A stretch of DNA of 64,000 nucleotides from Hydractinia symbiolongicarpus (GCF_029227915.1 NC_079877.1:19991851-20055850), one strand, 5' to 3'. Counted from the stretch's first letter, positions 24,145-35,261 are shown. A program made the numbers and translations. Notes: generated by a model from the sequence alone, not told the origin.

Positions 24145-24636
24145 ATGCCGTCATTTAAAATACCAACACCAGGTAATTTTTGCGATAAAAAATCTCTATA
24201 CAATAAACCTATGTTCAGGTCCATATGCTCAATTTATTACGATGACCCCTATAGCTCACTTTTCTTCCAATTTAAAAGCACTTCTCTTCAAACTCGTTCC
24301 CGGCGTCTTTCTTTTTTTATTTTATATCGCCGTCCGATGAGAAAAGATAAAAGATGCCCGGTTGACGAGTTCAATAACTTCTGGATTGTTATTCGAATGT
24401 ACTGCTCTGAGCCATATGATTATTCGGCTATATCCGTCAATGCAACCATGAATTTGGTAATCGATAAGGCTCTAACTTATCGTAACCATTTTCTACGTGC
24501 GAAATATCGTTCGGTCCTCGTACTTTATAACGCCTTCTCACTAATCTATGTTTCCCACGTTCTATGCAACTTTGGGGGTCAAGTTATTTCAGTTAAATCA
24601 TTACAGCATCTCTTGAGCCAAATACATTTATTCTGA
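24145..24636 (+). CDS. Unrecognised 163-codon ORF
   Basis: The ORF is open for 163 codons in AT-rich DNA, which is unusual here. It starts MPSFKIPTPGNFCDKKSL and is rich in Tyr, Phe, Ser and Arg, with several Cys. It begins about 50 bp after the foldback element's target duplication and ends just before the hAT-like element. I recognise no domain, and no splice pattern is evident. It could be a fragment of a transposon gene or a chance ORF. Confidence 0.3.
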   Translation: MPSFKIPTPGNFCDKKSLYNKPMFRSICSIYYDDPYSSLFFQFKSTSLQTRSRRLSFFILYRRPMRKDKRCPVDEFNNFWIVIRMYCSEPYDYSAISVNATMNLVIDKALTYRNHFLRAKYRSVLVLYNAFSLIYVSHVLCNFGGQVISVKSLQHLLSQIHLF

Positions 24637-24918
24637 TACTATTTCGTTTTTCAATCTTGTTATATTGTTTAATGGTCACAGGAATTTCAATCCAGGGGCC
24701 GGATCTAGGGTTAGGCAGCCTAGGCAATTGCCTAAGCCTAGTTTTGTGAACTAGAAAAAAAATTCTCTATAGATAGAATAATCTATAAAAAAAACTAAAT
24801 TATTTTTATCAATTTATTTTTGGCATCCGCCGATTTCGACTATGACGATGCGCGGCGTGCGTGTTTTATTTTACTCAAATAAGCAAACCCGGGGCGATCT
24901 TAGGCAAAATGTCTATTC

Positions 24919-25100
24919 GCCTAAAACGTCCGCGGGTTTTAAAGTTCCGAATGAATGAAAATCACAGATGGAAGAAAAAACGCCTAAAACGTCCGCGGGT
25001 TTTCAAGTTCCAATGAATGAAATTCTGGAATGTGAAGAAAAAACGCCTAAAACGTCCGTGGGTTTTAAAGTTTAAACGCCTAAAACGACCACGGGTACGG
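24919..25100. repeat. Minisatellite, units of 40-65 bp, four copies
   Basis: CGCCTAAAACGTCCGCGGGT recurs at about 24919, 24990 and 25046, with a degenerate fourth copy near 25077. Spacers share AAAGTTCC and GAATGAATGAAA. It lies near the left end of the hAT-like element. Confidence 0.85.
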
Positions 25101-26357
25101 TTACATGGAGTGGATGTTTCTTTTTCAACATGGTTTACCTGGATCAGGTCCAATTGCAGGGAGCACTTCAAATGTCTAGAATATTAAAGCAATTGTATGC
25201 CACCTAAGTTAAATAAAGAAGTTTTGAATTTGGAAACCTTTTCAGATATTGAAAGGATTGGAAATGCTGGAGAGAAGTATTTTGGCCACGTGTGCCGTGT
25301 TGTTGTCTCAAACCAAACCTTTATCTTCCTCTGCAAGAGACAATAAATTCAGTAATACTTGAAATATTTTAGTTTTAGCTGCTCCTGAATTTTAGGCACT
25401 TTTGTGTCAAGAACTATTCTTAAAAGTGGTAAACCACCAGATGTTCTTACAAAACGTGTAATTTAAATCTTTTTCTTATCAAAACAAAAGGTTTTAACTT
25501 GGCCTTGATCAAATGCATTGTTTATAAACATAAAAGCCCAATGCTAAACGAGATAGCTAACTGAGGCAATTTATGTCAACACTGTCTTGGCGGTCGAGAG
25601 ATGTTTTGATGTGTATGTTAAATTCGGTATAGAGTATTACTAGCTACCTGTATGTGTATTAGTTGGAATTTTGTTAGTTTTTTTTCTTTAACGTCTTAAG
25701 GGTCACTGGCTTCGTGTAGGCTTTGTGTAGCCGTTTATGCAACTGTGTATCTTTGTTTCTGTTAGGGAGAGAATACATTCTTGTAAGATAACTAAGGGAC
25801 AGCTCTTTCATGAACGCAAAAGTCCAAGCTAAATGTTAATAGATCTGCTGATCCCCTTTCCCTCCCCTAAACATCAAATCAGAAAAGGTAATCTTTGAAT
25901 GTTGTCAGTCCTTGAAACCATAAGCACTCGGCCATGTGTCCCTGCTAAGCAGGTAGACACTAAAAGTTATTAATACTTTCTGTTCTCTAAGAAATCGATG
26001 TATACAGTATGAGATATAATTAAACGGCAAAGGATTCTACCTCGTCCCACCGCCAAATTTATACGCTTAGCATATACTTTTTTATTGTGATTGTCCCTAA
26101 GAACTTTGACTTTGTGGGAACTTTTAAACAGTGCATTTTATATGCAACATCCCACTGCTCATTTTAAAACTTTTAAGAACACGAGAAGATCTCTTTGACT
26201 TTCCCATGTTACTTTTAATTGTAATAAAATTGCTAAAAACAAAAGAATGAAGCAATACCTAATCTAAGAATAGTCCAAGTTTGTTTTATAATATTTCTTA
26301 TTCTCATCTTGCTGAGCAATACAACGTATATAATTTTGTTTTAGGATAAGATATTTT

Positions 26358-26890
26358 GATGTCACCCTGGTACCTAAGATGAATATTCTTCTAACAACGA
26401 AAATCACCATCAATTAAAAGAACACAGATTTGTTAATCCTTATAATATTGGAAAACTGTAAACAATGGATATATATCTGGTATAATCCACAAAGTTGTGT
26501 TTCATAAGAGGAACTAAGAAGGTGAAAAAAATCAATCAAAATAACTTGTATTTTGATGTCACCCTGGTACCTATGATGAATATTCAAGTAAATAACACAG
26601 AAGATTTGTTCTGAATCCTTATAATATTGGAAAACTGTAAACAATAGATATATATCTGGTATAATCCACAAAGTTGTGTTTCATAAGAGGAACTAAGAAG
26701 GTGAAAAAAATCAATCAAAATAACTTGTATTTTGATGTCACCCTGGTACCTATGATGAATATTCAAGTAAATAACACAGAAGATTTGTTCTGAATCCTTA
26801 TAATATTGGAAAACTGTAAACAATGGATATATATTTGGTATAATCCACAAAGTTGGTGAAAAAAATCAATCAAAATAGCTTGTGAATATT
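26358..26890. repeat. Tandem repeat, 179-197 bp units, nearly three copies
   Basis: GATGTCACCCTGGTACCT begins at 26358, 26555 and 26734. The second and third units are almost identical (179-bp period) and share 'AATATTGGAAAACTGTAAAC'. Frame-preserving similarity creates look-alike ORFs on the minus strand, but these are a by-product of the repeat. Confidence 0.9.
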
Positions 26891-28400
26891 CAAGTAAATC
26901 ATAGAAATGATTTTCACGTAAAACATATACAGATCGAAACAAGAATTGCATGTTAAAAAACGTTCTGTTACAGACTGTAAACTAACAAAATGTCATGTCA
27001 ACTTATGGGTATGAGTAGGATTTGTATATATGTTGCTTTTTATATGAGAATCTTCATAATTGGCTTATAGTTACTAAAACTTTCTTAAAGATTTTACAGT
27101 ATTAAAATATTTTTTAAACATAGTTGACAGGGACATGTAAGGGTAAATAATATGAGACATGTTAAATGTTTTGATGTTATTTTTCTAATTTCTAACTCTT
27201 TTCTGGCTTAATAAACTGCCTTTCTCTTGTGGGAATTTCATAGCATTAAAATTAATGCTTAATAGAAATTGGTGCAAAACTACACCAGTAACCCTAATGC
27301 TAAACTGTATTAACTTCTTGAAGAGGTGATTACTATATACTTTTTGTACACGTTTATTATATGTTGCGATCTTACACTGTAAGTCTAACTGGAAATCTTT
27401 CATTCTTTTATATGCTGGTTTTCTTTGTGCATTTGCAGGTTCTTAACACAGACTATAATTTTCCAAACAATATTTCTACGTTGCACTACTGTTGACTATC
27501 TATTCCTAAAATTGTCTTGTAATGTAATTTTTTGTTGTATTGTTAGTTATTAGACTTATTGCATGTTTTGAAATGAAGCAAATCCCCAACTTATTACTTG
27601 TTCTCGTGTTATGTGCGTAAAACGAAAAAAGATGCTAAGATACTTAATACCAGTATGTGATTCAAAGAAATTATGGAAACGCTAACCCTGTTTTAAATCG
27701 AATTTGCTAACCGGACGCATTTTCCATCCGCATGTTTTAACAAGGATAAAGTGGTAAAACTACGGGGGTTACTGTTATTTGTTTGGCTATAAAGAAACTT
27801 TCGTTTCTAATCTAGAAGGATTCTTAATAACTAAAAACCTTACTTTTGGGAAAATTTTAGTTCCTTTTACAGCAAAAACACAAAACGGTCGATTTACCTC
27901 GTACAACACCACAACCCTTGACATTACTTTGCCAAAAAATCTATGAAATTTTGCCTAACCAAAAAAAATTCCTAGATCCGCCCCTGCAATCCCAGAGTAT
28001 TCTTCACTTTTCTTTATCCGCTGAGAATCTTTCTTCTGTTGGCTCATGTGTCTGATATCACCATCTAAAACGTTCATTCTCTTGGTTCATCATATTGATT
28101 AGTCCCTTTGAACTGTTTTTTAATTCTTCCGGTAGTTCGATATAACTGGAACCATGTAGTGGGTTATATTTGGTCAAGTCAAGATAATTTGCATCCACTG
28201 ATTAAATAGTCCATCCAGATCCTTCAGAAATCCATTGGGCTATACTATTTCCTATTTGTTGGCAAGGTGAATTAACAGCATCATTAATCTCATTTTCATG
28301 AATTATTGTAATCACTTTATTGCTGAAGTATGCTGTTTTATATCATCATTACAAATGATATTTTTAATGTCCCCACATATTTGAAACCAGATCCGCCCAC

Positions 28401-28426
28401 CCCCCCCCCCCCCCCCCCCCCCCCCC
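28401..28426. repeat. Poly-C tract of about 26 bases
   Basis: This is an uninterrupted C run, preceded by CCAGATCCGCCCAC, which resembles an outer hAT end. The exact length is unreliable in most sequencing data. Confidence 0.9.
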
Positions 28427-29083
28427 GCCACAATAACTTTTCATAGGCTTGTTCAATTGAATCAAATATGGCACAATATAGCACGTCACAAAAGGAACAA
28501 AATGGCGGCAATATATATTTTTGCTTGCGTCGGCACATTTTCTGTGACGTCATCAAAAGCTTGAAATTTGTTCAAAATGCCACAATCTGCTTAAAATTCA
28601 ATTACTTTAGTTCTAGAGCGAATTTTAACATTCTGTTTAAAGTTTCTGAAAGCTACATAAAAGTTATTTAAAGTATCTTCCGTTTTTTACATAGATCGCA
28701 TGAAAAGTTGCCAAAAATTGCCAGAAAATCCGTTTTTTCTGATTTTTGGGTAAAATCCGAAAAAATCGGGAAATCAAATCAATCACGTGTCCAAAACATG
28801 GAAAATGATTCTTCTTAATGAAACAAAGTTGTGTTGTAAGTTTCAAGTTCTAAGGATAATCGTAACAAGAGTAATTATATTTTTCCCATTATAAGGGTTT
28901 CATAGAGATTTTTAGGGGTTGTTTCGATTAATAGCCAATATCAAAGCCACTGAAAGGCATGGGACCTAAAAATTTGGCATACAGGTGTCTAAAGGTAAAT
29001 ATTGAAACTCGGTAAGTCAATTAGCCATGCAGCATAGCGTTTAGGAGTTCTTAACAAAAAACCCGTCAGAGGGGCGTAATCTG

Positions 29084-29098
29084 CCCCCCCCCCCCCCC
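29084..29098. repeat. Second poly-C tract, 15 bases
   Basis: It is flanked by GGGGCGTAATCTG on the left and GCCCCCTGG on the right, again like decayed hAT-type termini. Confidence 0.85.
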
Positions 29099-30546
29099 GC
29101 CCCCTGGACCAAATAGGGTTAATCATTTATAAAAGACTTCTTTTCCTCTTGCCCAAAAAGCATTTTAATGAGTTCGGATTTACTAAGTTTTTGAAGATAG
29201 CTCTCGTTCATTAATATAGGTTTATAATTTATTTGATTTGTTTTATACTTTAATGAAGTATTATCTTTTTATGTATGTGGTCTTAAGTACTATACGGTTT
29301 TTTGTAAGTAGGTGCGTTTAAATATAAATATATATTTAAATATATGTATATCTTAGACATGGTTCCCTTTAATTTCAGCAATTCTTATTCTCAATAATCT
29401 TATAACATTTGCTCTACTTCTTTGATGATGTTTTAATATATTAAGATGTTGGCGTTTTTCATTTAATTTATAGTTTTTACCATTCTTACACATTTTACAA
29501 TACCAATCAGTCATAGTAATAACTAATATTGGTATTTATTTAGATGTTTATGTATGTGTCCTAACTGGTTATCCAACGTTTCTGATGATTTGAATTTTCT
29601 AAAACAGTATCCACATCTGACTCTCACCCCATAAAAATAATGAATGATTTCCGTTATAATTTCATCATAATACCAGCAGCGAGAAAAGAAATTGTAAAGT
29701 ATGGGTGCTTTGGTCTTGAGAAATCTTCATTCTCCTGGTTTCCGAAGTTAAACGGCAAAAAACGAGTTTAAAGTTGTTTTTTTTTTGGAAAATCATTCCC
29801 TGCGGATCGGGAAAAAGACTACGGCAGCAATATTTTAACCTGCAAAGCGCAAAACACCAAGTCTAAGTTTAATTGATGACAAGTAAACTCTGATGAGGGT
29901 GCAACATTAAGGCAGCTTTTTGACTGCTTGTTGAACACGACATTTAAAATTCAGAGCTGTCATATATCGTCTTAGGAGGCCCTAAAGTATCATCTAGCAA
30001 TTGGAAAGCACTAAACATTGACGGAGGGCCAAAAAAACTGTCTAAAAATGCGAAAATGGTTGCTATGGTCGTTGCTATGCAGTTATATTTGCGGTTGGTT
30101 GGAAAACGTGCCAGATGGCGCAAAAAAAACCCGGAAATTTGTCATAAGCATTACTTGCCACGGTATTCTAAGATGAATTTGTTGTCTGAAAAACGGGTAA
30201 AACAAAATTATTGAAATTCGGCCATTTATTTCTATAGTAACCACCTTACACACACAACGCGTCATATAATTCTTGTCGCCGTCAACAATAGTTCAAAAAA
30301 TTTTAAATCCAGCTTGTTGCCATCTACAAGGCAGATCTTCAGGACCAAATATTTTGCGACATTTTTATTAAGGAAGCAAATTTGCGAAAACTTTCAAACA
30401 TTAAGCTTGTATTTACCTTTTTAAGATATTCAGGTTCCACACAAGAGAAGAGATAGGAAAATGTTCCTTCTGGCACAGTCGCGCATACGCGCACGCGCAC
30501 GCTACAGTCAAGCACAACAAATCCCTGATAATCCAATACCATTCAG

Positions 30547-30750
30547 TACCATGCGGTGTTGAGTCATAGAATTCAAGGGTAAGTCCCTATAGAGTGATGA
30601 CGTCATAAAAGTATGCTGCAAATGAGTAAATTTCTAGCAAAATTCCCCCAGTAGTCTACGCGCACATCAAGTCATACAAAAATAAGTAGAAAGGGGAATT
30701 TACTTCATGATAATCATCAAAAAATCAACGCATGCGCAATAAAGATGTGT
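30547..30750. repeat. Polinton left terminal inverted repeat
   Basis: From TACCATGCGGTG to ATAAAGATGTGT it matches the reverse complement of 48585-48731. The blocks 'GTTGAGTCATAGAATTCAAG' and 'AATCATCAAAAAATCAACGC' are identical in both. The left copy has about 65 bases between TTTCTAGC and TTCATGATAATC where the right copy has about 8. Confidence 0.95.
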
Positions 30751-30789
30751 AAAACGTCCAGCCTGTAGAGGTGAGAATATGTGAAAACG

Positions 30790-31146
30790 ATGATAATAAG
30801 GATAAGTCGGTTCAAGACCCAAGAGATGTGCAACAAAGCCGTTCAGAATATGCCTTGGTCGCTCATGCATGTACCAGATCAATTCAAGACGCAGAAAATG
30901 TGCAATAAGGCTGTAGGAAAGATGCTTGACATGCTAGCTTGGGTACCATACCACTTCAAGACATGGGACATGTGCCTCAGGGCTTTTGAGAATGATCCCA
31001 ACATATTCTGGTTTATTCCGGATCAATTTAAAACGCAGCACATGTGCAACAAGGCCGTTGAATATAATGCCTGTTTGCTAAGGCTTGTGCCAAGCAAGTT
31101 CAAAACACAGGACATGCGCGTCAACATGTGTCCAATATGTAGGTGA
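30790..31146 (+). CDS. FKTQ-MC repeat protein (DUF4116-like)
   Basis: This is a protein of about 119 residues built from four to five units of about 34 residues. Each unit carries FKTQxMC and, a few residues later, a conserved Ala-Val/Phe; the units are joined by '(V/I)PxxFKT'. Examples are 'FKTQEMCNKAV', 'FKTQKMCNKAV' and 'FKTQHMCNKAV'. Such repeats occur in large DNA viruses, some fungi and cnidarian mobile elements; the family name is from memory and the function is unknown. It begins immediately inside the left TIR. The last unit is degenerate and the frame ends early, so the C-terminus may be lost. Confidence 0.7.
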   Translation: MIIRISRFKTQEMCNKAVQNMPWSLMHVPDQFKTQKMCNKAVGKMLDMLAWVPYHFKTWDMCLRAFENDPNIFWFIPDQFKTQHMCNKAVEYNACLLRLVPSKFKTQDMRVNMCPICR

Positions 31147-31180
31147 AATCCTTAGATGTTGTTGGAATATATATAAAATA

Positions 31181-31424
31181 GTACTCTGTTACTGGTGCTC
31201 TGTAGAACTGTGCTTTATCGTCAGGTACCCCATGAGATACAATCCGCCGCAGGTTAGTACAAAACATAAGACGGAATCTGGATTTTTTCATGTGATGGAA
31301 AGTACTCTGTTACTGGTACTCTATAGAACTGTGCGATATCGTCAGGTGCCCCATGAGATACAATCCGCCGCAGGTTAGTACAAAACATAAGACGGAATCT
31401 GGAATTTTTCATGTGATGGAAAGC
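31181..31424. repeat. 121-bp tandem duplication
   Basis: GTACTCTGTTACTGGT begins at 31181 and again at 31302. The two units differ at only a few positions. Each contains an ATG beginning MRYNPPQVSTKHKTESG, so the duplication copies the start region of the following gene. Confidence 0.92.
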
Positions 31425-31664
31425 ATGGCTGCTCATATGGGCGAACATGACGACGACGGGTACATATACGAGGGCTACTTTTGTAGTAATGCGTGCTGCC
31501 TGGCCTACGTGGGGGAGCAAAAGTTGTATGACAGCGCGTACGAAATTTCGATGTGGTTGTTGAAAAGACGTTATAAAGGAAGACCTGCACCAGATTGGAG
31601 ACGCTTCGAAAGATTTGGGGGCGCTTTGACACAAAATGAGTTCCTGGCATTAGTTGACAGTTAA
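31353..31664 (+). CDS. Small FCS-type zinc-finger protein
   Basis: The protein has 103 residues. A 'YFCSNACCLAYV' motif suggests an FCS-like zinc finger, and the C-terminus reads 'APDWRRFERFGGALTQNEF'. FCS fingers with a following 'GG' motif occur in late transcription factors of large DNA viruses. A regulatory role for late genes is a guess based on that resemblance. The chosen ATG is the second of two nearly identical starts created by the 121-bp duplication. The gene reads without a break. Confidence 0.5.
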   Translation: MRYNPPQVSTKHKTESGIFHVMESMAAHMGEHDDDGYIYEGYFCSNACCLAYVGEQKLYDSAYEISMWLLKRRYKGRPAPDWRRFERFGGALTQNEFLALVDS

Positions 31665-31844
31665 TAAAGATGTGTATCAACTGTCAATATGGTTTGAAAA
31701 ATATGTTATTTATGACCTTCATTACCACCAGCGGTCTCTCCCTACCACTTATAACCCTGGCATGTGTACAAGAATCGTAGAAGGAGAAGCACAAGAATCA
31801 GAGAATTCAGGACCTAGAGGATCGTCTTGATGACTTGGAAATAA

Positions 31845-32036
31845 ATGGATGAAGAACAATATAAGGACTGCGAACGTATACTGGATGAATATGACCGATG
31901 TAGATGTGGGAGAAGGTTTGAAGTGGGCTGTAAAATCTTATGCTGGCACTGCGATCAGGACTATATCACTTACAACGGGGGTGGCTGCGTATGTACAATG
32001 ACATGCAATTCTCTGAAGTCGTTTGAACTAAAATAA
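31845..32036 (+). CDS. Small Cys-rich protein
   Basis: The protein has 63 residues. An acidic N-terminus is followed by 'CRCGRRFEVGCKILCWHC' and two further Cys pairs, probably one or two zinc-binding knuckles. The ATG is directly preceded by AATAA, the element's usual start signature. The stop overlaps the AATAAAG that precedes the next ORF at 32041. Function unknown. Confidence 0.6.
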   Translation: MDEEQYKDCERILDEYDRCRCGRRFEVGCKILCWHCDQDYITYNGGGCVCTMTCNSLKSFELK

Positions 32037-32040
32037 AGCA

Positions 32041-32608
32041 ATGCAATTTGAAAACGAACTTGTAGATAGCAAGACATTCCATTTCAATGCATCAACATTT
32101 ACAAAAATACACGATATTAATATTAAAAACCTGACTGTGTCTAATCCAATCACGACCAGTGGCGGTAAAGATAGGTCATAGGTTATTATACACGGGACCT
32201 AGTTGTCCCACTGAGGGTAAAAACGCCATCTAAGATTTGGTCACCGAACGGCGTCACAAGATATAATGCCAGTGTCGTACCAGCAATGGGTCTCGATCTA
32301 GACAAGCATCCGGAATGGATTGTGAAGTACCGTCAGATCTGCTCCAGGATAGAGGAGCTAATTTCCCAGAAATTGACTACGGCTCCGATTAAAAAACCTT
32401 AATGCAAAGCTTAAATCTCATAAGGATGTTACAACAAAATTTCATGGTATGCCGGTGCCATACAACCTGCCATGCCATGCCACTGCAATTATTGGAATAT
32501 TATCCATATACATGCAGGGTAATAATTATTATCCACAGGTGTATATACATGAATGTAAATATCGGCAGCACTCGGAAGGTGAGCCCCTGCTAGGTGAAGA
32601 TGATTAAA
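32041..32608 (+). pseudogene. Unrecognised Polinton gene, frameshifted
   Basis: The start context is AATAAAGCAATG. The frame is open for about 45 codons ('SKTFHFNASTFTKIHDINIK'). It then shifts near 32175 to a stretch with 'KIWSPNGVTRYNASVVPAMG' and again near 32395 to a stretch ending 'EGEPLLGEDD'. Together these cover roughly 190 codons. Amino-acid composition and absence of long stops in the joined regions support a real former gene. I recognise no domain. Confidence 0.55.
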
Positions 32609-32688
32609 AAAGTCCTCTATTTCATAGGCCTATAATGCCTATGAAATAAAATTAATTATATGGCCTATACTTTGGTGGAGGGTCTACA

Positions 32689-33339
32689 TTACATAGCGCT
32701 TGCATACTGCGCATATTGTACGTTTTTTAAAAAATCCTCCCTACCCTCTTGCCTTCCCCTAGCAACTAGCTTGGCACGCTCCTGTTCATTGATGGAGTCA
32801 ACAATGCGATTGAACCTCTGTCGCATTTGTTCCTTCAATACCATGTACTTCTGTTTCTCTTGCAACATATGACTGAACTCATATTTATCTATTTCCCCAT
32901 TTTCAACACCCTTTGATATTAGATCAACGATAGAGTTCAGCTTTGCTTCCGCGATAAGTCTTATATTCTCATGCTTCTTAGACTTGACGCCCATTTTTTT
33001 CCCGGCAGTCTGAAGACCCGCCTGTCTTACCCGGACAGCCAGCGAAAGGCCACCCATTGCCACGGCTAGTGGTACACCCATTCCTGATAACAGGGCCCCG
33101 ATCCCAATCCCGCACGTGATCACCCTTATACCCAACAGACCATGGTCACAGTATCGAATCCAGGTCCCATGCATTTTAAATTTCTTTGCCAATTTGTCCC
33201 GCTCCCTAATTTTACTTCGCAGATACTTCTCAATTTCACCAATCTCATCAAGTCTATACTTTTAGCTCTCCTTCTGCATATCGGCACTTTGTGCAGGTGC
33301 ACTCGGTATATTCTGGTATAGTTTGCTGATATCGCTCAT
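32689..33339 (-). pseudogene. Membrane protein of Polinton type, in-frame stop
   Basis: The start context is AATAAAGATG. An in-frame TAA about 26 codons in interrupts it; the same frame then runs to 32689, about 216 codons in all. After a charged coiled-coil-like segment ('EIGEIEKYLRSKIRERD') comes a Gly/Ala-rich hydrophobic stretch ('GIGIGALLSGMGVPLAVAMG') that is probably membrane-embedded. A long helical, charged C-terminus follows. I recall close relatives in cnidarian Polinton copies. A virion or membrane role is likely but unproven. Confidence 0.65.
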
Positions 33340-33341
33340 CT

Positions 33342-34013
33342 TTATTCTATTAATAGCTGCGTGGTTATCCCAGTGAACGAAACGTTTTTTACGTGGTGGA
33401 ATTCATCTGTCAGCATAAATTCTAAACGATCTGTGGACCCCTTTAATGGAAGGTATATCGGAGTGTCAGTACTCCAGGTTAACATGTCTCCCCAAGCGTT
33501 TAATTCCTTAGTGGGTAATAGAGCGAGAATTTTCGACTTTTTACCGTTTAGCAGGCAGTCGTCTTCGTCCAACTGTGGACAAACGAGTCTCAACCTATGG
33601 TACACATCGGTTCTGTAATAGGCATCGTGGTCACCGCTCGTACAGTACCTTTTTGTGGGATCGTAGGGTAGGCCTAAAAGTTCCTGCAACGATCTGTTAA
33701 TAACCATTGTATAGCCATCGCTGACACGGAGCCTGCAGAGTCCATTTTTCGGGACAAACAGTTTAATCTTATCTTCTGCTTGGCTGTTGACAATAGTCGC
33801 GATATCCTCTATTCTGTACAACCCATTCATAATTTCAATTCTTGTAACCCTCTGATCGGGCCCAACTTTGCGGATGGTAAAGTCGTTATTGCTGTACAGG
33901 TTCAGACATGCAGGTCTAATACTGATCGATTTCAAGGCTATCCTACTATCCTGCCCAAGGTAGTCTTCAAATATAGTAGGTTTTTCGATATCAGTAACGT
34001 ATAGTTGCTTCAT
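33342..34013 (-). CDS. Candidate minor capsid (penton) or other structural protein
   Basis: The frame is open for 224 codons from the Met at 34013, beginning MKQLYVTDIEKP. It stays open a further 28 codons upstream, but that part is Cys-rich and unlike the rest. Content is beta-rich with polar residues and no membrane segment or enzyme motif. It ends three bases from the start of the neighbouring membrane-protein gene. A single jelly-roll minor capsid protein is expected in Polintons, and this gene has about the right size. That assignment is by size and position only. It is one of few longer genes here without a break. Confidence 0.45.
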   Translation of the reverse strand: MKQLYVTDIEKPTIFEDYLGQDSRIALKSISIRPACLNLYSNNDFTIRKVGPDQRVTRIEIMNGLYRIEDIATIVNSQAEDKIKLFVPKNGLCRLRVSDGYTMVINRSLQELLGLPYDPTKRYCTSGDHDAYYRTDVYHRLRLVCPQLDEDDCLLNGKKSKILALLPTKELNAWGDMLTWSTDTPIYLPLKGSTDRLEFMLTDEFHHVKNVSFTGITTQLLIE

Positions 34014-34103
34014 CTTTTTCTTGTTAGAAGAAAAGGATGAACATGTATTCGTACAACCACTAGGCAAAGTACAAAAGTAACAGGGGTGAATTGCCACTTG
34101 GTG

Positions 34104-34286
34104 TTACAAATTTGGAGCACCAGTTCCCTTTACGTGAGTACAGAGTCTTATATTTCCGTGGTATTCCCGGAGTTTACTAAATATGCCATAAAGGTCCCAA
34201 CAACCTATCTTGATGACTCTGTTAATGTGAATTGGAAAGGGCAAGCGTTGGACTATTGAAATATCCAGGTTAATTTTGCCACCCAT
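34104..34286 (-). CDS. Small ORF upstream of the structural gene
   Basis: The ORF has 60 codons, beginning MGGKINLDISIVQRLPF. It ends in TAA, and the same frame then continues into the next gene's upstream extension. It may be a separate short gene or the severed N-terminus of a longer one. No domain recognised. Confidence 0.35.
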   Translation of the reverse strand: MGGKINLDISIVQRLPFPIHINRVIKIGCWDLYGIFSKLREYHGNIRLCTHVKGTGAPNL

Positions 34287-34322
34287 TGCGCAACTACGCT
34301 ATTAGGCATATGTGCCAAACAC

Positions 34323-35251
34323 ATGACAGGCTCTGTACCACTCATCAACTCTATCTTCAAATTCCATATCTATTATCACATGCGTCGTATATTGGCAAGA
34401 ATGAAAGTCACCATGCCCTATGGCGACGGCCTCTCGCAGTACAAAAACCCATATTCGAGTTCCGGATACGCCCAGGTATGCCGCGAATACGGTGCAGACG
34501 GCAATGCTTTGTACAAATTCAAAGCTGTCATGTCCTCCCTGACAAATGGTAGATGGTGGCCCCAAGTTGATGGAGATTGGGCCAAATTCAGCATTCCCAC
34601 AAGTCAAGGCCTAACGTCGGAGGGCCTGACCAAGCTAAGTGAGAGTATCAGGGTTTACGTAGTCCTGTTGCTGGGGTCCCAAAGCATCTCTCATCTGATC
34701 CAATGCAGACAACTACACGGCAAGGCAGATTTTAATGCAGAAATTTGAAGCCATGGTAGAACGTCAGGAAATGTAAGCTATGACATTACCGAGTTCCAAA
34801 AAGTACTTCAATATACCCGAACGCCCGTAAATTTTGCTGTCATGCATCATGTGTACATGTTGCCCTCCAACATGAACCTGCGTGTAGGTAAAATTGTAGG
34901 GTATAACAACAACATTTTGATTGCCCCCGCAAGTTTGATGATTGGTATAAGGCTTGACTTAAATAACAAGTCTATTGCAAGACATGCGTCTGCCACACCC
35001 CTCAAGCATACTGCCAAAACATCCATACATACCCCAAAATATGACGCGGCCCCTATACCTTAAAAGCATGCCCCACCCCATATACCAGATCATACCATAC
35101 AGGCCATACCATCCATACCTCCCGGGCCCACAACATCGTCTCCCATACCCGAACAACTTCAACCAAACCAACACGAGGATACCAAGGCCTCGATAATCAC
35201 TATAGGGGTAGGGATTATTTTGGCATATATATGGTTGATAAAAAAAAAATA
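34323..35251 (+). pseudogene. Polinton gene with C-terminal membrane anchor, two in-frame stops
   Basis: A single frame runs from 34323 to 35251 and is interrupted only by TGA at 34746 and TAA at 35061. Landmarks are 'MPYGDGLSQYKNPYSSSG', 'FNAEI' before the first stop, 'NMNLRVGKIVGYNNNILIAP', a proline-rich linker, and a C-terminal hydrophobic helix ('IITIGVGIILAYIWLI') followed by lysines. That layout suggests a surface or virion protein anchored in a membrane. I do not recognise the family. The true start may be slightly upstream in another frame. Confidence 0.6.
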
Positions 35252-35261
35252 GGGCTTATTT

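Larger units (their letters stand above)
24693..27986. mobile_element. hAT-like non-autonomous element, 3.3 kb
   Basis: The left end CAGGGGCCGGATCTAGG (24693) is mirrored by CCTAGATCCGCCCCTG ending at 27986. The sequences CAATC immediately before and after match, a possible 5-bp target duplication. CAGGGGCGGATC-type termini are common in hAT elements, and a 5-bp duplication would suit the hAT5 group; both statements come from memory. No transposase is visible. The interior holds two tandem arrays. Confidence 0.75.
27990..30546. other. Gene-free stretch left of the Polinton
   Basis: Apart from the two poly-C tracts I see no supported gene or complete repeat. Confidence 0.5.

Noticed and set aside
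23150-24154. ORFs with repeated VVSFF/VVSYLSS runs on both strands
   Set aside because: They are translations of the CGTCG-type sub-repeats in the foldback arms.
21479-25100. CRISPR-like array
   Set aside because: Tandem units are contiguous with no unique spacers, and the DNA is eukaryotic.
26414-26951. Three similar minus-strand ORFs
   Set aside because: They arise from the 179-bp tandem repeat and have no independent coding support.
28388-29113. A hAT element between the two poly-C tracts
   Set aside because: The end-like motifs are degenerate, are in uncertain orientation, and no target duplication could be seen.
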